A stretch of 64,000 bases of DNA from the NCBI GenBank assembly GCA_030490835.1, contig CM059971.1:69024224-69088223 (forward strand), given 5' to 3'. This stretch comes from Annona cherimola (lineage: Eukaryota > Streptophyta > Magnoliopsida > Magnoliales > Annonaceae). The notes beneath the pieces are model-generated. The model was not told the DNA's origin and made no database searches. It saw only the letters and a program-made list of their open reading frames with translations. Positions 22,953-35,940 of the stretch are shown here, piece by piece; position 1 is the first letter of the stretch, and each line of letters starts with the position of its first letter. The position numbers and the translations under genes are program-made.

Positions 22953-24062
22953 TTAATCAAAAAGATTGAAGACGATAAATTTACATTGAAAAAAAATTGG
23001 ATTAGGGTCCTCCAAATCCAATTTTAAAAACCACAAGAGAAAGGACATGACTATATGTCTTATTAAAGAGAAAGCTTACTTTGGAAATTATAAGAGAGTG
23101 AATCTTATAAAGGGTTTGATAGAGGGTTTGAGAAGATTCCTAGAGGGTTTGTGGATTCCTAGAGGGTCTGAGAGGATACTCAGTAAGTATTAGATGAGTT
23201 TGAAGAGTCTGGGACAACTACTAGGGCGGGGAAGGTGAAACAAAGGTGACATGAGACGAGCCCCGATGTTTCATTAGAGGAATAAGAGTACTAAGAGAGA
23301 TTGAATAGAGAGATGAAAAGTATAAAGTTGGTAGGAGTCTAGTAGTGTTAGAGTCCTCATAGAGTTCCTGTCCAGGTAGGAAAAATGTTCTCCTATTTAT
23401 AAAATTTTTTATGTCCAGTATGCCCATATTTGTTGCTCATATCCCTTGCTTTTAGGAGATATTATAGGGCTTAGTAGTAGTTGGTTAGGGAACATAGCTT
23501 CTTTTGTAGAAAGAAGTTTTGAATTGATATTTAAATGACATAATTTCACATGTCAACTTGTGATTGGTTAATATCATAAATATTATTTTATTAGAGGTAT
23601 ATACCTACATGAATTATAATATGAAAAGTGAATTTGAAAAAAAAGGGGTCCTTTCCTCAACGGTAGCGGCGGAGTCAAGACCTTTGATAAGAAGAATTTA
23701 CTATTGAAAGAGCATAATATTTTTCAAGGGGATAACCATGTAAAATTAAACTTTGTTCTTCAAAATGTTAAATTTTAAGTAAGATTTTTAATTTAAAAGA
23801 ATTAAGAGAGGTAATTGCCTCTACTGTACGTGGCTCTGCTATTGCCCATGATGGAGATTTACTTTTTATAATTTCTAATTTTCCCTATCTTTATCTAATC
23901 ATTATCATCTTTGTTAATGAAGCAAGTGTCATCAAAACATGTTTTCTGCCAAAATTCTAAGATTGGTCGAATAGAGGATGATTTCGTTTGCCAGATGGAA
24001 AGACCATAGTTTTGTCTCTGTCTTGATTCGTTCCCAATTTGGACATCCAACCTTTAAGGTGG
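22953..24062. other. Noncoding DNA
   Basis: No gene identified. 23105-23190 has several degenerate copies of an AGAGGGTTTG-type motif. Confidence 0.5.
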
Positions 24063-25786
24063 TTACTAACTAATGTTGTTAGAACCAAATCGGTGATCGA
24101 ACCGGTAAAGGAACTGATCTAGTTCAAACTGATTCGATTGGTTAAGCAAATTGGTTTGAACTGATGATGTCGGCGTGACATATTTATGATGTTATAAAAT
24201 GTTTAATTATTTTCAACTAATTATATATTGTTAAAATTATATATTCATAATTCATAAACATACATATTAGAGTATAATCATCACAACATGACATGTAAGA
24301 AAAAATTAATAAAAAATTCTCAAAAATTTATTAACTAAGAACAAATATAACATTAATAACATGATTAAAGAACTACTTACAATAATAAAATAAAATAGAT
24401 TTATCATGCAATCGACAATAATAACACAACTACATAATCAAATTAAATGCAATAGAATATAATTAATTAGCCAATCAACAATTCAGTTGCAAAAAAATTA
24501 GTTTAAAACTTTGAAAAATAAAAAAATAAACAAAAATTAGTAGTTTATTTCTTACAGTGAATTTCTAATTCAATTTATTGGGTGCTAAAGTGTTTGCAGT
24601 TGCCTAGCTGCATGTCTGCAATAGATGAAAATAAAAATAGATAGCTTATTAGCTTCTTCAATTTGGATTTTGTAAAGTAGTTGTTTTGATTTCAAAAGAA
24701 AATTGCTTTAAGAGTCTACACAGGAAAAATTGACTTAGATTTAAATAAAATATCAAAAAACACAAAATCTGTAACATGTTTCATCTCTCATGGGAGAATT
24801 TTCCACAATAAAAAATAATTTGAAACTAGAAGTAGTGAATGAATAGGGAATGTGGCTGGTAGAGCAGGGAGACTAAAAGGTGAAATTTGAAGAGGAGGTG
24901 GTGGTAGCAAACGAATAGTAGTTGTCAGACAATTAGAAGTCGAAATAGAGGGAGAAAGGGTAAAGTAGGGGGATTGGAGGGTGGAAGGGATCATCGATAA
25001 CGGGTGACAACAAAGAGGATCCAAAGTAGGAAGGTGTTGGAGAACGAACAACGTCAGTGAGGTAGGATCGTCAATTGGACTAATGCTTGATGGAGACCGA
25101 AGAAGAGAACTGAAGAAGGGGTGGAGGCAGTTGAGTAGTGGAATCGGACTGGAGAGGATGGTGGTGACTGGTGAGCCTCAACTCTCAATTGATGTGGGCG
25201 AATTCGAATGGCAGAGGCCAGAGAGGAGCTAAGCCAGCTAGGGTTTCTTCAACAGTTCGGATAAAATCGATGAGGGGAAAAAATGAAATGCAAAATGAAA
25301 TGGAGACAAAGAACTATCTACCAGACAAGAGGAGGAGAAGCACCAGTTGAGCACAACCACGTTGAGCTCCAAACTGACGAGCTATGGCCGATGAGGGCAG
25401 TGAAATGGGCGGTAGGAGCAGAAGATGGCGAAATGGACGACATTCATGGTCGATGACTGACTATTGAAGGGAGCTAGCATTTGGCAATTTTGGAGCGTGG
25501 ATTTGGTAATGGAATAAAGGTGGATCTGTTTTCTGCTTTTATGGAATTCTTTGGGAGAGAAAAAATGGAAAATGGAGGGCGAGCGATGGGAGCATAGACT
25601 GGCTTTTCATTTTTTTATATTTTGGACAAACTAGGTGAACTAAGTCCGACTGTAGTTTCCGGTTTGACAGTGGTTCATCCGGTTCTCTTAGTTCAAAGAC
25701 ATTAAACCAAACTGGCTATAAACGAACCGGATCCTTGACCAGTTCCTGGTCGAATTGGTCCGACCGGCCAACTCAGTCTAGTTCTG

Positions 25787-28700
25787 TGTGGCGCCCCCAA
25801 CCCGAGACGTCAAATCCTAAGCCTTACTCCAAGTCTTATCAATTGGTAAATGTGAATCAGGATTGTTACCCTGATCACACGGCGGGTTTTTAATTGGATC
25901 TTGTCCAATTTTTTTTCTTTTCATTCCTTTTATCTATCATCATTTCATTTCTTTATATTTCACTTCATTCATCTTACAAGCGACAATATACTTGTAATCA
26001 ATAACGCATATCGAGTGCGCATTTCATTCATAACATCTCAACTTACTCTTCTACATTAAAGGTCCTTTTGACCTAATCATGACATTTTCATTTCATACAT
26101 ACATACATCCAACCATCAGTTCACATAGAACTTAGAACCTTAAATAAGTTCACATACGTCAACTTAAAACTTGAAGGCATACCATCTCATTCATCATGGC
26201 TGATCATTTCAGCCCACATGGATATTCTCTCATACCTTTCCTTAATTGCTCAAGTCCATGACCTCTTGAGCTTTTCGGTACCTATCTAAGCTTCGAAAAA
26301 ATAAAGCGTGAGTGATAACTCAGTAAGTAAGCATTTTGTCTTTTAGAACAAAACTTTCCTGTAAAACATTTTCATAAACATCTTTAAAACCTTTTGAATG
26401 CCACGTCTTAACTTTCAAAGGTAAAACATATGTGTTTTACCCTTTTTAGGTAATTCTCTTTGGTCTTGTATGAATACTTTTAATGTTCCAAGACATTTTA
26501 CATAAAACTTTTTTTTTTGCTAATGGACATTTTAGGTCCAAAATATTTTTCTCATAAATTCCTTTAGCCAGTGGACATTTTATGTCCTAAAACATTTTTA
26601 ACATAAACCTTCTTTGGCAATGAACATTTTTTTATGTCCTGAAACCTTGTTCCAAATAAACCCTCTTTGGAAACAGACATTTTTATATCTAAATATTTTT
26701 CCACGTAAATCCTTTTGGAAACAGACATTCATATGTCATAAAACATTTTTACATATAAATCCTTTTTGGCAATAGACATTTTTATGTCCAAAAATATTTT
26801 TGCCACATAAATTCTTTTTCATAATCCCTGTCTTGGGGCTTGTTTATAACAAACAAGATATATAAAAATATTTTCCATATAAACCCATCTTTATAATCCC
26901 CATCTTGAGGCTTGTTTATAGCAAGACATATAAAACATTTTCCATATAAACTCTTTGTTATAATCCTCATCTTGGGGCTTGTTTATAGCAAACAAGACAT
27001 AAACCTTTTTTCGTAACCCCCATTTTGGGGATTGTTTATAGCAAACAAGACGAAAACATATAATCCTTTTTCATAAAAGCATTTGCATAGAAAACATTTC
27101 ATCTCATCCTTGATATTTACACCTTTTTGTGTAAAACACCCTATTTTTAGGGTAACCTATTTGTATTGGCTCATAAATCTCATTTAGGATAATTTTTCGT
27201 ATAAATGCTTTTGTGTCCAAGTCTTTGGGTTTTTAAAATCAAAACATATGCAAATGTATTTATCCCCATCCAGTAGTGACACTTAGCAAGTGATCATTCT
27301 ACCTTTTAGAAGAGAATCCATCATTAACAACACGCGAGCTAGGCGGCTGTTCCTTAATCCTTCTCCCATCTCAGGGAGGATATTGCTGGCCTCCTGACAT
27401 CCTTTAGTGACTTGGCCATATGTAGAGTAGGCTCCGGTCCATCTCCAACGGTGCTCTATAACCAGCCTATTCCTTGTATTGGTGCACCATACATCATCAT
27501 AGATGTCCATATGCTAGCATGATCTCCTGAAACATCACAGACCACAACCCGTGTCCTTTTAAACTATCTTGAAAAATAACATCACAGACCGTAGTCTGTG
27601 TCCTTTTAAATCACTTTGAAAAAAAATATCACAGACTGCAATTCATATCAACTTGTAAAGAGAGTGCACCCACTTTAAACAAGTTATCATTTGAAATCTA
27701 GTTTTAGAATGACCTTTCTTAAATTCTTTTAAAAATATTTTGAGTAAAACATTTTGATAAACATTTGAGATGTTTGAGAAAATAATCTTTTCTAAAAAAG
27801 CTCTTGAAATAAACCTTGAGATTATCATGATAAAGAAACTTCAAAGCTTTAAGTTTTCAAGAATAAACAGCGTATTTCGCTATCATTATCTTGGTTTTTA
27901 TTTCAGAGCTTTTTGCCCACAACGGTTTTGCAATTGCATCATCCCCTTCTTAACCACCTTGATATCATATCTTTATTCACCTATCCATCTTGCCATTTTT
28001 ACATAAAGAGGGGCTTATGTAGCCTTTTGTATGTCATGTTAGCAACCCGAAATCAATTCATTTTATGAAAATAATTCATCGGGTTAGCCATCCTTAAACC
28101 CCTTTTAACAACATTCGTATAAATATTTTTCAAGACATTTTCAATATATTTCCTTATTTAAAGGAAATCAAAAATTTTCTAATATTATTTCAAACATATG
28201 GACTATGTCCAAATCATCATTTATGTTTAAATGTTCTAGCATAAATAAACCAATCTTTTTCTAAAAGCCAAATCTTTTTTTTTCTTTCATAAACATAGTT
28301 GTTTATCACAAAATATCGTAGGAGTAAACTCAAACTCATTTGGAAGTATTACCTTGTGAAAAGGTTTAACTCTCTCTTTTTCTTTATAAAATCTTTTTGA
28401 AAATCGTATCATGAGAACTTGCTTTCTTGTAAGCAAATTCTTAAAATTTTCAACATAAAGCATTCCTAATCCTTGCAATACTTATGATAAAATAAGTATC
28501 TTAAACAGTGTTGCTTGCTTCCCATGAAGCAATCCTTAAGGCTTTTCATTAAAGTCATCATTTTCAAAACTTGTGCTTGCCCAATCGTAAGAAATTCATA
28601 CAAAAATCAACATAAACATATTCAACCATTTCAACACATAAGAGGAAATCAATATTTTGGAAGGTTCGCTTGCTTACCTAAGATAGCCTTAATTCCATTC

Positions 28701-31387
28701 TTACATATTTTTCTTGGCCTTTGCTTGGATAAATGAAAATGACATTTCATTTATATGCATCAATTTCAAATGCTTGCATCCCTTAGAATTTTTCAACCTA
28801 CATGAATCCATTTTGGATCCATATTAAACTAGTTTAATACACTTGTCTTTCAAGTCGAGTGTTCATACATACCAACATAGCTTATACATCACATTATTCA
28901 TTCATTCCTTTCATTTTTAATACCCTTATTTAGGGTAAACATTTCAACATGTCATAACCTTTCATTTAATTCACATATGGAGGTTCATTACCTTCAATTT
29001 ATCATTTATCACTTATTTTTCACATTTTGCATCTTGGTCATACATACCCTTTATGTGCACCTTTCTTATTATACATATATTATGTGTTTTATAATCTTTT
29101 TCAAAAAAAAAACTTGCCCTCTATTTTGGCATAATTAAAACACCTAATTAGCACATAATTTAGAATATTTTCATAATATTATCATCCCTTAATCACATGG
29201 TTCAAAACAGCGACTTTGTTACCATTCTTTCCCACTTTCAACGTCCCTATGGACATATGTTTTAAAAAAGATTTTTACCTCCTTAATTTCAGCCCTTAAT
29301 CATACTTTATTTATCCAATATCTAGGATATTTACATGGATTTAAAGTCCATAATTTAAGTTGCCAAAAACAGAAACTTTTCATACACGTTAGGGTACCCT
29401 TTGGATGTCCACAACGTATGTCCTTAAAAATCAGATTTGTGAAAATTGTTTCCAACCCCTTGTTGGAAGTCCCATGTGCCCTAAATTTAGGGTATTTTAC
29501 TCTTTAATTTAACCACATATTAGTTGGTTTAATTCATGCCCCATATCTATCTCAAAAGAGTGGAATTTTAATAATGTTGTCAACTTTAGGTTTTACCTTT
29601 CTAAGGTACTTAAATCATGCTCCATTCAACATATATAAATCATAGATTCATTAATCATAATCCAAACATATAGCATTCTTAAAACAGCAATATATTTGGA
29701 AAATTTCCAAAAATTCTAGCTAGGTATATTTATGGAACCCAACCCTAACATCATAAATAGCTTTCTTGAACCCTTGAATTGAATCCTTTCATTCATTCAT
29801 CATTTAGTACCCTAATCAAGGGCATCATAACTCATCATTTAGGGTTCATAATAGATCAAATTTACGACCCATGAATGAAGTTGAAAAACTTAGAATCAAA
29901 TGAATTAAATTTGATTCAATACTTACTTGAAGTGTTGTGTTCTTTTTCCAACTTATCAAGCTTGGACTTCTTTTCTTTCTTCCCTTCTTTTCCTTCTCTT
30001 TTCTTCTTCTTTTCTCTTTCTTTTAATTCCTCCTTGCCACGTCCAGCTGGTGTCCCTTTGAGAGATTTTCTGTCTCTCACATTTTGCCCAAAATGAATGT
30101 CCCTTGGTCTCTTCTCTCTTCTTCTATTTAAACAGATTTTCATCCCCATTTTTCACCTCATTTTGAGGGTAATTAATGGGTACTTATCCCATGGATGTGT
30201 TGTCCCATTCTTACCCTAGTAAAATGCATATTTATCATATTTTTAAAATATCAAAATCTGCTCAAAAGTGGCTCACCTTGTTATCCACTATTTGGACGTT
30301 CCATGGGGCATGGATTTTAGCAATGTTTGCCATTAAAAATCTGTCCAAATCAAGGTCATTTATGTACCTAGTCATGTAGGCTAATTACATGTAATTTTGG
30401 CATTTAAAAAAATCAAAAATCAACTTAAGGAAGCCCCTTGGACGTTCCTTGTATGCCACCTCTTAGAGCCGTTTATGGCTACACAACCTAGCCTACACTC
30501 ATGCCATTAAGCATCTTGATAATTCATGGATTTTCTGAATTTTTAGAAATTAAAAAATGCTCCAAAAATCACATCTTTTGCCACCTCAATGAACCTTTTA
30601 ATTGCCTCATTGAATCATTGATTTTTGTATTAATTGCATTGATTCCAAATGGATCTTAGGATGACATGTGTCCCACTTGGCACTTGCTTTTCAAAAGTCA
30701 ACCCTTCGTTAATTTGGTTGACTTTAAATCTTGCTCAACGAATCCCGTTTCAACACGTGTCACTTGTCACTTTCGGTTCATTAATGACATGTCACTTTTC
30801 ATCAACAAAAGTCAAACACTTTCGTCCTTTTGTGATTAAGAAATTTTTTATGATAATTAGCTTAATCAAAATCATCTATAAGATTCACCATATTATTTTA
30901 ACCATTCATGTCAAATTCCATATCAAAATGACCTTTTCATCATAGGTTATGACCATTTGAAATTGTCTATTTGATTTGGATGAAAATAAATAATTATCAC
31001 CCTAATCCCATCAAAATTTTTATAATCCAATTCATTCATAAAGTTGAGCACATCATTATGTTCTTACCTTTCAAATTTCACCTCATTCCGCCTTATAGGT
31101 ATTAAGTTATGAATTTTTTAACATTTATCTCATCAAATCTATAATTATCATCATAATTTTGACTAATTTAAATCATAATATATGTGATAATTATTCATAC
31201 ACATCCACATTTTCTAACCCTCATTAGGTCACTTTAGTCACATTGACCCACCTTGAGCTATGGTGATTAATTTAATTATCTTATTTAGTTATTAGCCTTA
31301 ATCTCATTCGTCAACTTCAATCATATACTTAACACTAATTACATGCCTAGATTGCATGTATGAGTCACGTTTGTTCTGGGTATCACA
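25787..31387. repeat. Giant solo LTR (5601 bp) with 5-bp TSD
   Basis: Begins TGTGGCGCCCCC and ends GGGTATCACA, so the termini are TG...CA with a TGTG/CACA inverted match. It is flanked by TTCTG at 25782-25786 and 31388-31392, a perfect 5-bp TSD. The first and last few hundred bases do not resemble each other and there is no primer site or retroviral protein inside, so this is one LTR, not a short-LTR element. LTRs above 5 kb are known in Tat/Ogre-type Ty3/gypsy elements; that placement is an inference from length. A pyrimidine-rich tract lies at about 29960-30030. Strand is undetermined. Confidence 0.75.
26490..27090. repeat. Two degenerate tandem repeats inside the giant LTR
   Basis: 26490-26810 holds about seven copies of a 50-60 bp unit with a GGACATTTTxTGTCC-type palindrome followed by AAACATTTTT-CATAAA. 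26815-27060 holds about four copies of a roughly 60-bp unit with CATAATCCCCATCTTGGGG, which can fold into a small hairpin, then CTTGTTTATAGCAAACAAG, a second one. Both units share the ACATAAA-like spacer, so the second probably arose beside the first. Confidence 0.7.
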
Positions 31388-31589
31388 TTCTGACAACACT
31401 GCTACTAACATTGTTAGTTGATCCAAATACGTCCACTATTTTGATGCCCCTTGTAGCTGCAGTTTGCAAAGGTTTTCTAACCTTAAAGACTTGAGAATTT
31501 TTCTAAAGCCCAAGTAAGCTTGGTCTTCTCTTCCCTTCATAGGCTTTGGTAATCCCTTCCATGGTTTTGTCTCGAGAGCTTGGGGATGA

Positions 31590-31851
31590 CCAACTAAGTC
31601 GGCTCAATTGGGTAGGGCATTTATCTCTTATACGCTCGATGAGTGTTCAAAACTTGCTATCAATACTCGTTGTTTGGAGCATGTTTTCCCAGTGGTGGCA
31701 GTAGTGTCCCGACTATTATTATGAGAGTGTCCATATCTGAAGAATTTAGTGATATTGTTAAATATTTATTAAAATAATGTATCAATTTGTAAGAATGTCT
31801 TAAAGTTTAATTGTAAGACCAGTTGAGATTATTGTAAAATAGTCATAAAAA
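31590..31851 (+). mobile_element. tRNA-derived SINE (decayed)
   Basis: The head carries an A-box-like TCGGCTCAATTGGGTAGGGC and a B-box-like GTGTTCAAAACTTGC, spaced about as in a tRNA gene. The 3' body (TGTCTTAAAGTTTAATTGTAAG..., then CAGTTGAGATTATTGTAAAATAGTCATAAAAAA) matches the 3' body of the SINE at 49905-50169. TSD not found, so the limits are approximate. Confidence 0.7.
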
Positions 31852-32059
31852 ATACTTACGAAGGGATTGTACTTTCAAATTTATAAAACTTGAAGCTGTT
31901 TTTTAAGTAAATATGAAGCTTAAGAAATGAAAGTACAAAATTTGCAAACCTATGATATCTATGTGCAAAAAAACCTCTTTTCTATTAAATGCATGTTAAA
32001 TCTCAAATGAATCTTATTTGATAACCAATCTAAAATTTAAACTGATATATTATTATTTT

Positions 32060-32235
32060 ATGTCTATGTCGAATCTGGAACACCAATGTTGGAGGGGAAA
32101 CCCCCCTCATGCCATTCTGGAGAAAATCTGTACAGACAAATTTTTTGCTAATGATATCGCGGAGTTCTCAATCCCGGTACCCTTCCAAATCGGAAGGGGA
32201 TCGGGATAGGGTTAAGTCCGTTTCATCAAAAAAAA
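32060..32235 (+). pseudogene. LINE 3'-end fragment
   Basis: Short reading frame that ends in GRGSG and a stop at 32207-32209. It is similar to the region after the RNase H domain at 18640-18790: both have GAGAAAATCTGTACAGACAA/GGAAAAACTCTGTATAGACAA, then AATTTTTTGC/GGCAAT, then a GATAGG run into an A-rich tail (32228-32237). Extremely 5'-truncated. Confidence 0.6.
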
Positions 32236-32639
32236 ATTAGACTAAAAATTTCATTGTATTTATTAAGAACTTTTTGCAAGACAATCTTTAATTATTTAAT
32301 CACAAAATAGGCCCCATTGAGAAAATGTCACAAATCAAACTTTGACATTAATATTCTTAAGAAATTTTAGTCATGAAATAGGGACAATATAATATAGTTT
32401 TGGATATATTTCCAAATATTAAAGAAATTATATTGCAATCACTTAATTACCAGAACTGTCTTAAAATATTATTGGCATGAGAACTCATTTTGAAAAATTC
32501 GATTTTCATAGATATCAAATTACTACATACTCTAATTAATTCACAATTGAGCACAATTACAAGGTTTATTTTGAAAAAATATTAATAAATTAGATTATCA
32601 GCCAATATCAAATGGGCGTGCTTAAGGGATCATTTGGTA
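32236..32639. other. AT-rich noncoding DNA
   Basis: No gene or repeat boundary identified. Confidence 0.5.
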
Positions 32640-33105
32640 TTGTAAAAATTTGTGAGATTGTAGGATGATGTGGGAAAGGAGGCAAAGGGGGTCCAATTCA
32701 TGGGAAGCTTCTCCCAAGAGAAAAAAAAGGAAATAAGGGCATTTTAGTAAATTGATAGTATAAGTATATTTGTTTGAAAATGTGAGCATATTTATTTTTT
32801 GATAAAATTTATATTAAATGTACATAAAATCTCAATCGAATCCATGCATTGGGTGGATCAATTACTAAAAAATATATATAAACATATTTTTTCATTATTT
32901 GACATTTTGTAAAAGTATTTTTGTAGAAAATATTATTTTTACTAAGATTTCATTACAATTGGTAAAGTTGAAAAATATGTTTTATATAAGAAATTATGTT
33001 ATATTATTTAAAATTCATATAAATAAGGTATTCTCAAAGATAACAATTTCGATATTTATTTTTGAATTTTTGAAAATTAAATAATTTTTTTTATTTTTCA
33101 CATCT
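32640..33105. repeat. Left flank of array A, shared with array B
   Basis: About 420 bp is collinear with 37880-38302, which sits immediately left of array B. Landmarks in order are a CATGGGAAG...TTCTCCCAAGAGAAAAAAAAGG box, TTTTTTGATAAA, GGTAAAGTTGAAAAATAT and CTCAAAGATAACAATTTC. The arrays and flank therefore moved or duplicated as one unit. Confidence 0.75.
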
Positions 33106-34256
33106 AACCACACATCTAGCTAAATCTAATCACATCTAACCGTATCTAACAACATCTAATTGAATATAATCGCATCTAACCATATCTAACTTTCATTTTA
33201 TATATGTTAATTATGACTTAACACTCGTTATGTGATTTTGTAGTCTTCATAATGTCATTTATGCTCTTGATACGTAATTTAAAGTTTAATTGACAGAATT
33301 TAATGGTTGTAATTAAATTTAACAACATCTAACCATATCTAATAATTTCTAACAACATCTAATTTTTTATATTAATAAGTTAATCCTAATTTAACATCTA
33401 TAGTATAATTAAAAGGCTCCTAATTAGGTCATTTATACCTTAATATTCAAAATTAAAATTTAGACGATATGATGTAATAAATTCTACTTAAATCTAACTA
33501 CATCTAACCATATTTAACCACGTCTAACCACATCGAATAGCATCTAATCGTATTTAATTTTTTATATTAATAAGTTAATCCTAAATTAACACCTGTAATA
33601 TGATTATATGCTCCTAATTTGGTCATTTATAACTTAATATTTGAAATTAAAATTCAGATAATATGATTTAATAAAATCCACTTAAATCTAACTACATTTA
33701 ACCGCATCTAACCGCGTCTAACCGCATCTAACCATATCTAACAGCGTCTAATCACATTTAATAACATTTAACCGCATCTCATTAGATCTAATTTTTTATT
33801 AATAAGTTAATCCTAATTTAACACCTAGAACATGATTATATGCTCTTAATTAGGTCATTTATACCTTAAAATTCAAAATTAAAATTTAGATAATATGATT
33901 TAATAAAATCCACTTAAATCTAATTGCATCTAACCACGTCTGACCACATCTAATATCATCTAATCATGTCTAACTACATCCAACAATATCTAATCTAATC
34001 ACATATAATTGGATTTAATTTTTTATATTAATAAGCTAATCCTAATTTAATACATATAACATGATTATATGCTCTTAATTAGGTAATTTATACCTTAACA
34101 TTGAAAATTAAAACTCAAATAATTTGATTTAGCAAATCTACTTAAATCTAACTACATCTAACTATATCTAACTACATTTAACATCATCTAATCACTTCTA
34201 ACCACATCTAATTACATATAATCACATCTAACCCAATCTATTTTTTATATTAATAA

Positions 34257-35940
34257 GGGTAATTTGCATATATACCCACATAGTTTGATCGGAATTACAA
34301 ATATATCAACATAGTTTCACAAATTGCATATTACTCCCATATAGTTTAATCAAAATTGCATATAACCCCTGCATTAACAGTTGCCGTCAAATGGAAAACT
34401 GTGGAACGTTAGTAAATTATTTTATTTCCTAAAATGCCCTTGAAAACCACTTCTCTCTTCCATTTCTGTCTAAGACTTCTTAATTTCTCCCTTGTCTTGT
34501 CTCTTTCGGTGAATTTTTATTAGTTTCTTGGAGTTGGAGATTTCTAAAGAAAAAAAAGGAAAGAGTTTGATAGATCTCTGACGGTAGTGTAACCCAAAAG
34601 CAATTGTCCTTGTAGGGTTGTGTTCTATTATTTTTTGTGTATGCTTCATCTAGATCATGGTTGTAGTGTTTTAAAGGGTCTAGTGATGGATTTTTTTAGT
34701 CTCAATCTCGCGAATTACTGTTGTTGATTTTTTCCTTTATTCTCTGTGTAAATCTGATGTTCCATCCTTTTCATGGTTGTGGTTTTTGCAACCTTAGACA
34801 ATGATCTATAATGCCTACTTTTATGGCCTCCTTCCATGGCCAGTAAATCTGATGGGAAAACCCATCTTCTTTCACAGCTCACGCCCCATAGTAATCCTAG
34901 TTAACTCTAAACAGGGTTTGAAAATTTCAATCAACACCCGTTATGGAAGCCCCTTTCATGGCAGGCTGTATTGTGGATAAAACTGATTATTTCCTACCAA
35001 AGCATTTATGTCGATTATGTCACTATTTGACGTTTCCATATCTATATTGTTTGGTATCGAAACAGGGCAAAATCAGTTCCACTGAAATCAAAAATAGATA
35101 CACAGAAATCCAAATATTCCAGGGGATGTAAGTCCCCGACTTATTGACAGATAAGGCATGCACTCTTTTTATTATTGCCCAAAATCAATTAAGTTAAAAA
35201 ATTTGATTAGAAATAGACATGACAAGTAGGCACTGACCATAAAGATCATCAGGGGCTTGAAATTTCAATTCTTGAAGCATGACAAGGGGGAGGAGGAGAA
35301 GAGAGAGGTCAGATTGAGTGTAGTCGTCGCCAAAACAGATGGTGGCCAACAACTTCCCTTTTTCTGCTTTCATGACTACGGTTTGCACAAATGGGAGGGG
35401 GTTTTTCTAAAATCTCTATCCATGTAATAAAGCCTTCACAGTCTGTACTTCGTGGGGACTATTTTCCAAATTTTCCATATCATTCAATCTAACGGCACAC
35501 ATTTTTGCTGCTCGATCTGACGGATGAAAATGAAGGGAGAAAAAGCGGACGAAGTTCTCTCTACTTCAGTGGGGGTTTTAGCCGTAGATTTTACGGGCAC
35601 GATACAATGGCTTTTCTAGTGAGAATCTTGAGCTATGATGCTGTGTTGGTACATGCTTCTCTTATGGCTGCCGGCCTTCAATTCAAGCCCAAACTGTGTT
35701 GCTTAACTTTGGGAAAAAGGATATGATTGCTAAAGGGAAGAGAGAAGTGGTTTTCAAGGGCATTTTAGGAAATAAAATAATTTACTAACGTTCCACAGTC
35801 TATCATTTGATGACAACTGTTAATGTGGAGGTTATATACAATTTTGATTAAATTATATGGGGATAATATGCAATTTGTGAAATTATATGGGTATATTTGC
35901 AATTTCAATCAAACTATATGGGTATATATGTAAATTACCC
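34257..35940. mobile_element. Long-TIR Mutator-like element with 9-bp TSD
   Basis: 1684 bp. Both ends read GGGTAATTT-CATATATACCCA-ATAGTTTGAT inward and remain similar for about 210 bp (34257-34470 and about 35728-35940). Flanking TATTAATAA at 34248-34256 and 35941-35949 is a perfect 9-bp TSD, as expected for MULEs. It inserted into a core of array A. No transposase is present, so it is non-autonomous. The interior is GC-richer and may hold captured gene sequence. Confidence 0.88.
35023..35373 (-). pseudogene. Possible captured two-exon gene fragment inside the MULE
   Basis: On the minus strand an ATG at 35373 opens a frame (MKAEKGKLLATICFG...) that reaches a good donor (ATG|GTCAGT, intron starting 35237). 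A TTTCAG acceptor precedes 35081. Splicing keeps the frame for 19 more codons to TAG at 35023, giving 64 residues. I do not recognise the protein. The arrangement is what a Pack-MULE capture would look like, but short frames with chance splice signals are common. Confidence 0.3.

Larger units (their letters stand above)
24071..31401. mobile_element. Non-autonomous hAT element, interrupted by a 5.6-kb LTR
   Basis: The left end TAATGTTGTTAGAACC and right end ATTCTGACAACACTG form inverted termini matching those of 53418-55312. Flanking TTACTAAC (24063-24070) and CTACTAAC (31402-31409) agree at 7 of 8 positions. The left subterminal region has decayed GAACCGGT-type repeats, followed by the GATGATGTCGGCGTGACAT box (24164) that all three hAT copies share. 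The right subterminal region is at 25620-25786. The element was about 1.73 kb before the LTR insertion. The CpG-poor repeats and imperfect TSD suggest it is the oldest of the three. No transposase sequence; a GC-richer core at 24900-25560 is unidentified. Confidence 0.82.

Noticed and set aside
23105..23190. AGAGGGTTTG repeats as possible interstitial telomere sequence
   Set aside because: The units do not match the plant TTTAGGG repeat and spacing is irregular.
29875..30149. Lys/Glu-rich minus-strand ORF and Ser/Phe-rich plus ORF
   Set aside because: A pyrimidine tract in the solo LTR gives simple-composition frames on both strands.
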